Shown here in pieces: positions 45,043-52,517 of a stretch of DNA of 64,000 nucleotides (within the stretch, counting starts at the first letter, position 1; each line of letters starts with the position of its first letter). Below the pieces are notes generated by a model. That model made no database searches. It saw only the letters and a list, made by a program, of their open reading frames with translations, and was not told the DNA's origin. This stretch comes from Ignavibacteriota bacterium (GTDB lineage: Bacteria > Bacteroidota > Ignavibacteria > SZUA-365). The stretch lies in assembly GCA_016218045.1 (NCBI GenBank), contig JACRFB010000026.1, positions 50,325-114,324 on the forward strand. The letters run 5' to 3'. Position numbers and translations under genes: made by a program.

Positions 45043-46140
45043 TCAAAGTTTCTTGAATTCCACACGGCGGTTGCGCGCCCGATTCAGTTCGGAATCGTTC
45101 GGCACGATCGGGCTGGCGGGTCCGTAGCCCTTGATCACGAGGCGCTTGTCGGCGACCTTGCCCTTCTTCACGAGATAGTCCTTCACGGATTTTGCGCGGC
45201 GCTCGGCGAGCTTCACATTGTAATCCGCCTTGCCCTTGTCGTCGGTATAGCCGCCAACTTCGTATTTGGTTTTTTTGTTCGAGGCGATGTTCATCGCCTT
45301 GGCCACTTCGTCGAGATCGGCAAACGAGCGCGCCTGAATCTTGTCGCTGTCGAAATCGAACTGCACCATGAGACGCATCAGCTTCTCGTTGGCGAGCGAT
45401 TCGGCCGTGGGGGCGCTGCTCAGCATGGCGTGCGCAATCTGGTATTTCTCGCGCGACGACACCTGCCAGTACTCGCCGGTGATCTTGCCGCCTTCGGTCT
45501 GAATGTACGCGACACCCGTCATCTTCTTCTTGCCGACGAGATCGTAGGGTTCGATGCGGACCTTGCCGTTCGCGGGAATGACCACCTTGGTCTGGCCGGC
45601 GAGATCGCCCTGGTCGCTGTAGAATTCGAGATAGACCGTCGAGCTGCGGCCCTGGCCGTCGGCAACAACAATGTAGCTCTCGATGGCGGGATCGGAAACA
45701 AAGTGCTGGCAGACGAGCTTCGTCGAACCGGGCGCAACCGCGGCCGGCACGGCGATGTTCTTCCATCCGAGGTTTTTGTCCTTGTAGAACTGCCAGTACT
45801 GACCGGCCACGGGTTTGCTGGAGCTGACGCGAATGGTGCCGATCATCTTGCGGCCCTTCACGTACTTCTCGGGATTGACGTTGATTTTGCCGTTTGCGGG
45901 CAGTGCTTCATTGCCGCTGCCGGCCAGATTGCCGTTCTCATCGTAGAACGACAGGGTGACGGATCCGCCCGCGCCCGTGGCGTCGGCCACGACGAGGTGT
46001 CCCTCGACGACTGCGGGATCGGACACAAAGTGATTGACGATGAGCATTTTACCGCTCTGCGCCTGTGCCGTGTACATCATCGCGACAAGGGCGAGAACGA
46101 TGAGAGCGGCGCTTTTCATACCATGCCTGTGTGAGTGCAT
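45043..46140 (-). CDS. HFVSDP modules fused to an OmpA peptidoglycan-binding domain
   Basis: 365 aa. Signal peptide, then two HFVSDP modules (about 30-130 and 140-240: VNHFVSDPAVVEGHLVVADATG, CQHFVSDPAIESYIVVADGQG) of the kind found in the neighbouring gene, then an OmpA-like C-terminal domain (VQFDFDSDKIQARSFADLDEVAKAM, YTDDKGKADYNVKLAERRAKSVKDYL, NRRVEFKKL). The OmpA domain should hold it to peptidoglycan, placing the modules in the periplasm or at the surface. The ATG at 46140 is preferred because GGAGG lies six bases upstream; ATG 46119 would also give a signal peptide. Confidence 0.8.
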   Translation of the reverse strand: MHSHRHGMKSAALIVLALVAMMYTAQAQSGKMLIVNHFVSDPAVVEGHLVVADATGAGGSVTLSFYDENGNLAGSGNEALPANGKINVNPEKYVKGRKMIGTIRVSSSKPVAGQYWQFYKDKNLGWKNIAVPAAVAPGSTKLVCQHFVSDPAIESYIVVADGQGRSSTVYLEFYSDQGDLAGQTKVVIPANGKVRIEPYDLVGKKKMTGVAYIQTEGGKITGEYWQVSSREKYQIAHAMLSSAPTAESLANEKLMRLMVQFDFDSDKIQARSFADLDEVAKAMNIASNKKTKYEVGGYTDDKGKADYNVKLAERRAKSVKDYLVKKGKVADKRLVIKGYGPASPIVPNDSELNRARNRRVEFKKL

Positions 46141-46243
46141 GTGCGACCTCCTGAACTGGTTGATAAGGTGGAAACGAGTCGGAAGCTGGTTTATTGTGCT
46201 ATTAGACCTTCAACATACCCACTTTTTCTGAAAAAAGCACCCG

Positions 46244-46990
46244 TTATCCCTGTTCGTCTTCGGGTGAGGGCTCTTCGCTGTTGTCATTTTCCCGCGCTCC
46301 CTCGAGCACGATGACAAATTCACCCCGTGGCGGGTGGGTCTCAAAATGCTGGAGCACGCTGCCCAGTGTGCCGCGCACCGTTTCCTCGAATCGTTTTGTC
46401 AGCTCGCGGCTCACGGATACACGGCGCTCGCCGAGAGCTTCGCGCAATTCGCGCAGGGTTTTTATCAGACGATGGACGGATTCATACAGAATCACCGTGC
46501 GTGTCTCGTCCGCCAGCGCGGCGATACGCGCGCGCCGTCGTTTTTTCTGTGGAAGGAATCCCTCGAAGTGGAAACGGTCGATCTGCATGCCGCTGCTGAC
46601 CAGTGCCGCGAGCGCGGCCGAGGCCCCGGGTATGGGCACAACCGGGATGCCCTGGGCGACGGCGGCCGAAACCAGCAGCGCGGCCGGATCGGACAGACCG
46701 GGGGTGCCCGCGTCCGACACCGCTGCGATGGAGGCGCCCGACTCGAGCCGCGCGAGCAACTGTGGGATGCGGCCCCGTTCGTTCCCGCTGTAACAACTGA
46801 TGCAGTCGGTCTCGATCTCGTAGTGTCGCAGCAGGCCACGCGTGGTGCGTGTGTCCTCGGCCGCGATCAGGTCCACCCCGCGCAACACGTCGAGCGCGCG
46901 GAGGGTGATGTCGCGCAGGTTCCCGATCGGGGTTGATACGACGTACAACACGCCCGGGCGCGGTTCGGGAAGGGACTCATGTTTTTCCAT
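46244..46990 (-). CDS. rsmI: 16S rRNA (cytidine-1402 2'-O)-methyltransferase
   Basis: 248 aa tetrapyrrole-methylase-fold enzyme. Seen: LYVVSTPIGNLRDITLRALDVL at the N-terminus, IAAEDTRTTRGLLRHY, SDAGTPGLSDPAALLV, VVPIPGASAALAALVSSG and FEGFLPQKKRRR. Expected to 2'-O-methylate C1402 of 16S rRNA in the decoding site. Its start overlaps the hflX stop by 14 bp, so it is the last gene of a batA-like/hflX/rsmI operon. Acidic C-terminal tail EEPSPEDEQG. Confidence 0.93.
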   Translation of the reverse strand: MEKHESLPEPRPGVLYVVSTPIGNLRDITLRALDVLRGVDLIAAEDTRTTRGLLRHYEIETDCISCYSGNERGRIPQLLARLESGASIAAVSDAGTPGLSDPAALLVSAAVAQGIPVVPIPGASAALAALVSSGMQIDRFHFEGFLPQKKRRRARIAALADETRTVILYESVHRLIKTLRELREALGERRVSVSRELTKRFEETVRGTLGSVLQHFETHPPRGEFVIVLEGARENDNSEEPSPEDEQG

Positions 46991-48527
46991 CGTCCTCCTC
47001 CACACGGCCTTCGTAGATCTTGAGAATGCGGGCGGCAACCGCCGGCTGTATGTCGCAACGGAGGTGGATCGCGTCCTCGTCGAACGACTCGTCCACGACC
47101 TCCGCTTCACGATGGAACTCCGCCATGATGCGGAAGTCGGGCGGGCGGATCACAAAGGCGCGCAACGAGCGGCGCGATTCGACGGCGCGGCGCAGGGCCT
47201 CGAGCAGCTCGCCGAGATTCAATCCACGCGCGGCCGAGATAAACACCGCATCGGGGTAATGCTCGGCCAGCACCGCGATGCGACCGGGTCCCTCCAGCGC
47301 ATCCACCTTGTTGAACACCATGATGGTCGGTTTCCCCTCGGCGCCGAGATCCTTCAGGGTCTGATTCACCACGGCGATCTGTTCGAGGCAGAACGGATGC
47401 GCCGCGTCGGCGATATGCAGAATGATGTCGGCCTCGAGAACCTCGTCGAGTGTGCTCTTGAACGAGGCGACAAGATGCGAGGGCAGCTTGCGGATGAAAC
47501 CCACCGTGTCGGTCACGAGCATCGTGTCCCTGCCAAGCTCCATCGCGCGCACGGTCGAATCGAGCGTGGCAAAAAGCTTGTCCTCGGCCAGCACGTCGGC
47601 GCCCGTCAGGATGTTGAGCAGCGTCGATTTGCCGACGTTGGTGTAGCCCACCAGCGCCACACGCACCACGTCGCGGCGCGATTTCCGCTGCGTGGCGCGC
47701 TGCCGGTCGATGCGTTCGAGCTTGTCCTTGAGATGGCTGATGCGGTCGCGCACGAGACGGCGGTCGGTCTCGATCTGTGTTTCGCCGGGACCCTTGGTGC
47801 GCAGGCCGCCGTACTGCTTCGAAAGATGCGTCCACAGGCGTGTGAGTCGCGGAAGCAGGTATTCGAGCTGCGCGAGTTCGACCTGCGTCTTGGCCGTGTT
47901 GCTGCGCGCGTGCTGCGCGAAGATCTCGAGGATGAGCGTCGTCCTGTCCATGATCTTGCGGTTGACCATACGCTCGAGATTGCGCTGCTGCACGGGAGTG
48001 AGATCGTCGTCGAAAATCACCGTCTGCACGTCGGCCTCCTCGCAGCGCTCGGCGATATACTCCACCTTGCCCTTGCCGATGAAGGTGGAGGCCGCTATCG
48101 ACGCGCGGTTCTGGAACACCTTCTCGACGACCTCGGCTCCGGCCGTCACCGTGAGCAGCTCCAACTCCTCGAGATGTTCGTCGGTCTCGTAGCGCTGCAG
48201 CGACGGCGGCCGCGGTACACCCACGAGGATCACCCGCTCGAGACGCGGGGCGGTGTCGTGCATGGTGCCGCGTTTTCCGCGCGGACCCCGCTCGACCTCG
48301 CCACCATCCTCCGCGTCGTCGCCGGCGGGAAAATCAGCGGGACGGAAGCGCGAAGGCGGACCCTCGTCGTCGTCGTGATAGTCCGGCGGCCGGAAGCTGG
48401 AAGGCGGTCCCTCGTCCTCCTCGAACGACGCGGGCTGTCGGTCCGGGGCGTCCCTGTCGGGCGCGGGGGCGGCTGATGCGCCGTCGCCGGCCATATCCGC
48501 GTAATCGTCGGGCGGCAGTGTGTTCAT
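46977..48527 (-). CDS. hflX: GTPase HflX
   Basis: 516 aa ribosome-associated GTPase. The HflX domain carries DDDLTPVQQRNLERMVNRKIMDRTTLIL and the glycine-rich PGETQIETDRR. The G domain has G1 GYTNVGKST, G3 DTVGF and G4 NKVD. The first 90 residues are an acidic, disordered-looking extension with an imperfect duplication (DEGPPSSFRPPDY and DEGPPSRFRPADF). HflX splits stalled 70S ribosomes in other bacteria. The ATG overlaps the upstream stop (ATGA at 48524-48527) and the end overlaps rsmI. Confidence 0.94.
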   Translation of the reverse strand: MNTLPPDDYADMAGDGASAAPAPDRDAPDRQPASFEEDEGPPSSFRPPDYHDDDEGPPSRFRPADFPAGDDAEDGGEVERGPRGKRGTMHDTAPRLERVILVGVPRPPSLQRYETDEHLEELELLTVTAGAEVVEKVFQNRASIAASTFIGKGKVEYIAERCEEADVQTVIFDDDLTPVQQRNLERMVNRKIMDRTTLILEIFAQHARSNTAKTQVELAQLEYLLPRLTRLWTHLSKQYGGLRTKGPGETQIETDRRLVRDRISHLKDKLERIDRQRATQRKSRRDVVRVALVGYTNVGKSTLLNILTGADVLAEDKLFATLDSTVRAMELGRDTMLVTDTVGFIRKLPSHLVASFKSTLDEVLEADIILHIADAAHPFCLEQIAVVNQTLKDLGAEGKPTIMVFNKVDALEGPGRIAVLAEHYPDAVFISAARGLNLGELLEALRRAVESRRSLRAFVIRPPDFRIMAEFHREAEVVDESFDEDAIHLRCDIQPAVAARILKIYEGRVEEDDGKT

Positions 48528-50659
48528 ACGGGTGTGACGGCCGCGGCTGTGCGCGAATCACGCGCGATGAACATCTCGAGCAGGGCGCAGAGCAGCGCGA
48601 GGCCGAGCATGTATTTCCAGAGTTCGACACCGAAGCGCGCCTCCGTGATCGCCTGGCGCACGTCGGCTGTGCGGCCCAGTTCCGTCACCCGCTCGATGCC
48701 GAGACGCGAGTAAAACATATCCCGGTCCTTTTGTCCGATTTTTTCCATCGCGGATTCGGCCGGATCGATGTTCATCGAGACGGCGCGCAGGGGTGTGCCG
48801 TCGCGGCGGAGCAGATACGTGCCGGGCGCGTCCAGATCGGCCAGCGAAAACACGAGGCCCGCGCTCAGCGACTTCGGCGCGAGTTTAACTGCGCCGCCGT
48901 CCGGCGCCGCAAGATCGTAACTCCCGCCCGCGCCTCGCGGCGGCAGGGTGATGTCGAACGATTCGCCGATGAGGCGGGTGCCGCCCGCGTCGGCGCGCGC
49001 GGCGAGATAAAAGGCCCCGCGGTGCAGAAGCGGAACGAACAGACCTTTGAGCGGGAACGACGACCAGGCCAGATCGGGCGCCACCGCAAATACGAGGACG
49101 CGACCGGCGCCGCTGCGTGTATCGAGAAGAAACGCGTCGCCACCGCTGGTGCCTATTACCTGCTGCGCCTCGTTGCCCGCGCGCAGGCGAAGGAGGGCGC
49201 GGATCTCCGGACCGTCGACCACCGGCGGCCGGCCGTCTCCCGAGGGCGTGAACACGGTGCGGAACAGCGGATGATCGTAGTCGACATCCTTGAATGTGGC
49301 TGTCACCTCGTTTGCGCCCGGGACGCCGCGCATACCCGCGGGCGCGGGCAGGCCGAGCGCGGGCAGCACGGTGCGGATGAGTGTCTCCTGCGTGCCCGTC
49401 GCGTCGGGGAAGAGCATGGCGCCGCCGCCGCTGCGCACCCAGCCGGCCAGGCGTTCTGTGAAGGCGGGACTCGCAAAACCCGCTCCGAGCAACACCACAA
49501 CGTCGTAGTTCTCGAGATTCGCGGAGAGCAGTGCCGCACGATCGGCGCTATGCAGCACGAGCGGACGCGCGGCGTCCTCACCCGTGCCGGGATCCAGCGC
49601 AAGGCGTGTGATCGCGGCGTCCTGCCCGCCCGTGGGTCCGAGCAGCACACGCAGATTTGCGGGGACGTACAGCGAGAAGTGACGGCGGTTGTCTTCCGGT
49701 ATTGCGTCGTCCTCGAGTTCCACGTATCCCTGCACGAAGCCGGCCTTCTTTGGTGTGACGGTGAAACGCACCTCGGCGCGTGCGCCCGGAGCCGCGTCGA
49801 CGCTGCTCTGCACGACACGTTCGCCGTCGAGGAAGACGCTGATGAGCGCGCCGCTCAACGCGGCGTTCTGATCGTTGAACACCGTGGCTGTAAGTTCGAC
49901 GGGTTTGTCCTTCTCCAGCAGCGCGTTCTCCACCGACACCGCGGTCACGGCCGCGTTGTCGGTGCGGGCCGCGCCGAGCGGAAACACAAAAACGCGCAGT
50001 GAACCGTCGAACAGCCGCGGCGTGGGGGCTTCGCCCGGAGCCGTCGCAAAGTGGGTCCGCTGCTCGTCGGAGATGATGTAGAGTTCCTTGTTGAAGTTGT
50101 TCGATGTGGCAAACAGGGCGCTCGCGGCGGCCAGTGCATCGGTGATATTGACGTGGCGGTACGAGGGTTCCGCCGCCTCGAGTTCGGCGCGCAGGGCGCC
50201 CAAAGCGGCCGTGAAACGCGGCTCGCCGCGGCGCGCGGCCGAGAGGCGCACCAGGGCCGCCTCGTCGCCGGGTTTGAGCATGTCGAGCACGGCCCGTGCC
50301 TTTTCCTTGGCCTGTTTGAAAAGCATGCCGCGGTTGTCGGAGTCAAACATGCTGAACGAGTCGTCGAGCACGATCACGACGGAGGTCCGCGCCTCGGTAC
50401 CGGGCAGAAAGCCGAGCGTGCTGCGCAGAGCGGGCCGCGTGAAGGCAAGGACCACAAAAATGACGAGCAGCGTGCGCAGGGCCAGCAGTATCCACTGCCG
50501 GACTTTCAGCTTGCGGATGCGGCTGCGTTGCAGCTCCTTCAGGAAGGCGAGCGTGCTGAACTCGATCACTCGTGTCTTCCGCAGGTTGAGCAGATGCAGA
50601 ATGATCGGGATGGCCGCCGCGGCAAGCGCGATCAGATACAGCGGATTAAGAAACGTCAT
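48524..50659 (-). CDS. BatA/VWA-domain membrane protein
   Basis: 711 aa. N-terminal BatA (aerotolerance-type) region with two membrane helices (LNPLYLIALAAAAIPIILHLLNLRKTRVIEFSTLAFLKEL, then WILLALRTLLVIFVVLAFTRPAL). A von Willebrand factor A domain follows with MIDAS DxSxS (VLDDSFSMFDSD). A long middle region with CARDB-like and GATase1-like stretches comes next, and a C-terminal helix near 685-705. Topology puts the VWA domain in the periplasm. The role is unknown; related proteins accompany MoxR/DUF58 chaperone systems, and a DUF58 gene lies 10 kb away. First gene of the operon with hflX. Confidence 0.82.
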   Translation of the reverse strand: MTFLNPLYLIALAAAAIPIILHLLNLRKTRVIEFSTLAFLKELQRSRIRKLKVRQWILLALRTLLVIFVVLAFTRPALRSTLGFLPGTEARTSVVIVLDDSFSMFDSDNRGMLFKQAKEKARAVLDMLKPGDEAALVRLSAARRGEPRFTAALGALRAELEAAEPSYRHVNITDALAAASALFATSNNFNKELYIISDEQRTHFATAPGEAPTPRLFDGSLRVFVFPLGAARTDNAAVTAVSVENALLEKDKPVELTATVFNDQNAALSGALISVFLDGERVVQSSVDAAPGARAEVRFTVTPKKAGFVQGYVELEDDAIPEDNRRHFSLYVPANLRVLLGPTGGQDAAITRLALDPGTGEDAARPLVLHSADRAALLSANLENYDVVVLLGAGFASPAFTERLAGWVRSGGGAMLFPDATGTQETLIRTVLPALGLPAPAGMRGVPGANEVTATFKDVDYDHPLFRTVFTPSGDGRPPVVDGPEIRALLRLRAGNEAQQVIGTSGGDAFLLDTRSGAGRVLVFAVAPDLAWSSFPLKGLFVPLLHRGAFYLAARADAGGTRLIGESFDITLPPRGAGGSYDLAAPDGGAVKLAPKSLSAGLVFSLADLDAPGTYLLRRDGTPLRAVSMNIDPAESAMEKIGQKDRDMFYSRLGIERVTELGRTADVRQAITEARFGVELWKYMLGLALLCALLEMFIARDSRTAAAVTPV

Positions 50660-50771
50660 GCGATGCGGGGCGCCTGCTTTTCATGTGGTGGAGACAATGA
50701 AGTTATTCGCCCCATGCGGGAAAAACAAGGCAGAGAGGCGGATACGTCACGCAGCAGGGCGGGCGATTGGT

Positions 50772-50803
50772 TTTGACTGTGATGTTTCCGCGTGCTAGAT
50801 TCG
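50772..50803 (+). promoter_or_regulatory. Promoter candidate for the SIMPL gene
   Basis: TTTG (50772-50775), 20 bp, TAgaTTcG (50796-50803), seven of eight Bacteroidota bases. It also reads TTGACT-N17-TAGATT. About 53 bp before the ATG at 50856. Confidence 0.55.
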
Positions 50804-50855
50804 ATTCCGTCATCCGGATTCGAATCATACTTTCACACTGCAGGGGTGCCTCGTC

Positions 50856-51581
50856 ATGCGCGACAACCATTTTGTCATTCCATCCATCGTGCTCGCTCTC
50901 GGGATTGTACTCGGTATCGGCGTGTTTTCATGGAGCTGGCGCGACGCGCGCAGCGCCGATCAGACGATCACTGTCACGGGTTCGGCCAAGAAGGACATCG
51001 TCTCGGATCTCGGCATACTGCGCGGGTCGGTCGCGGTCGAATCGCCCACCGCCGCCGCGGCGTATCAGGAGTTGAAGTCGCAGATGCCGGTGCTGCTCGA
51101 GTACCTCAGCGCGCAGGGCTTCCCCGAGGATCAGGTCGAGAAGTATCCGATCACCAATTATCCGGTCTATAACTACAACACCGACGGTGCGCAGACGGGC
51201 ATCAAGGGATATGTGTACAGCCAGAAGGTCGAAATCACATCGAAGGACGTCAACAAGATTCGCGTCCTTGCGCTCGACATCCCGTCGGTCATCGAGAAGG
51301 GCGTGTTTTTCACCGCCGATCCGCCCGAGTACCACTACACAAAACTCGCCAATCTGAAGGTGCAGATTCAGGCGGAGGCCGCGAAGGACGCGATGATCCG
51401 CGCCGACCGCATCGCCGAGTCCACAGGCAGCGATCTCGGTCCCATGCGCTCGGCACGTATGGGAGTGCTGCAGATCACGCCGAAAAACTCGAACCAGGTG
51501 TCGGACTACGGTGTGAACGACGTCAGCTCGATCGAGAAGGAGATCACCGCGGTTGTGAACGCCTCCTTCCAGATCAAGTAG
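50856..51581 (+). CDS. SIMPL (DUF541) domain protein
   Basis: 241 aa with an N-terminal membrane anchor or uncleaved signal (VIPSIVLALGIVLGIGVFSWSW), then a SIMPL domain: ITVTGSAKKDIVSDLGILRGSVAVES, AYQELKSQMPVLLEYLSAQGFPEDQV, and a C-terminal ARMGVLQITPKNSNQVSDYG...VNASFQI. The family is periplasmic and widespread; its biochemical role is poorly defined, with stress and envelope links in some bacteria. Single gene with its own promoter. Confidence 0.85.
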   Translation: MRDNHFVIPSIVLALGIVLGIGVFSWSWRDARSADQTITVTGSAKKDIVSDLGILRGSVAVESPTAAAAYQELKSQMPVLLEYLSAQGFPEDQVEKYPITNYPVYNYNTDGAQTGIKGYVYSQKVEITSKDVNKIRVLALDIPSVIEKGVFFTADPPEYHYTKLANLKVQIQAEAAKDAMIRADRIAESTGSDLGPMRSARMGVLQITPKNSNQVSDYGVNDVSSIEKEITAVVNASFQIK

Positions 51582-51703
51582 CGGCCGCGCCGCTGCGGCG
51601 TTCCCGCGCCCCCGCGCGGGTCATATGGCAAGACATTGCGCTTCACTGCGGGAATCCTTTTCTTGTGGCGATGCATCATATACCGACACAGAGGAATCTC
51701 CGC

Positions 51704-52177
51704 ATGAAACACATACTCACTTTTTCACTCGTATTGCTGCTCGCCGCGGGCGTGTCGTTCGCGCAGACAAAAAAGGCCGCGAATTTTAAACTGCCTTCCG
51801 CCGCCGGAGCACAGATCGAACTCGCCAAGCTGAAGGGCCAGGTGGTCGCCGTGAATTTCTGGGCGACGTGGTGCGGCCCCTGCAAAGCCGAAATCGGCGG
51901 CTTCCAGCGCGTCTATGATAAGTACAAGAAAAAAGGCCTCGAAATCGTCGGCATCTCGCTCGATGAAAAGGGGTGGAACGTTGTGAAGCCCTTCATCGAA
52001 AAATACAAGATGACGTATCCCGTCGTGCTCGACAACGGCACGGTGGCCAATGAATACGGCGGTGTGAGCGCCATCCCCACCACGTTTTTTGTGGACCGGA
52101 AAGGCAACGTGATCGAAAGCCATGTGGGCTACATGTCGGAGCAGGACTTCGAAGCGAAAATCAAAAAACTGCTCTGA
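51704..52177 (+). CDS. Periplasmic TlpA/ResA-like thioredoxin
   Basis: 157 aa. Signal peptide MKHILTFSLVLLLAAGVSFAQ, then a TlpA-type thioredoxin fold with redox motif WCGPC in FWATWCGPCKAEIGGFQRVY, central EIVGISLDEKGWNVVKPFI and the cis-proline segment SAIPTTFFVDRKGNVIESHVGY. Expected to reduce periplasmic disulphides, for example apocytochrome c; a haem protein is encoded elsewhere in the window. AGAGGAA precedes the ATG. The terminator at 52252-52274 closes the unit. Confidence 0.9.
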   Translation: MKHILTFSLVLLLAAGVSFAQTKKAANFKLPSAAGAQIELAKLKGQVVAVNFWATWCGPCKAEIGGFQRVYDKYKKKGLEIVGISLDEKGWNVVKPFIEKYKMTYPVVLDNGTVANEYGGVSAIPTTFFVDRKGNVIESHVGYMSEQDFEAKIKKLL

Positions 52178-52251
52178 TCATCGTGATGTGAAACCGCCTC
52201 CCGAAGAGGGACGCGGCTCCGCGCGCTGCGTCTCACCCGCACGACTGTTTT

Positions 52252-52274
52252 GAAGGCCTCCAACGGAGGCCTTC
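52252..52274 (+). terminator. Terminator after the TlpA-like gene
   Basis: Perfect 10-bp stem gaaggcctcc/ggaggccttc, 3-nt loop, then gccattttat: strong stem, short and slightly delayed T-run. Confidence 0.7.
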
Positions 52275-52328
52275 GCCATTTTATGCCCGCCTTCATATGT
52301 TTGGGAAAAAAAACGGCGGCGGGACTTG

Positions 52329-52358
52329 CTATTTAGAATTAGTCTTAATTAAATTAAC
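52329..52358 (+). promoter_or_regulatory. AT-rich island upstream of the FecA-like receptor
   Basis: In the 340-bp gap 52178-52517 the only non-GC-rich stretch after the terminator is this one, with an inverted repeat AATTA-gtct-TAATT at 52337-52350. Position and composition suit a promoter/operator; an iron-type operator is conceivable because the gene downstream is a FecA-like receptor, but no clear Fur box is present. Confidence 0.35.
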
Positions 52359-52517
52359 AGTGTGACGGCGGGCTGTATTCTGATCACCCGATTCGGCGAA
52401 GAGACCCGTCCCGCTTGAACTGAGATTGTAAGTTCCTCCGAATTCCCTCCCTGGATCCTCTGTGGACTCTGTCCACACAAGCCCCGGATCCGGACATCCC
52501 ATCCCACAAGGAGTCCC

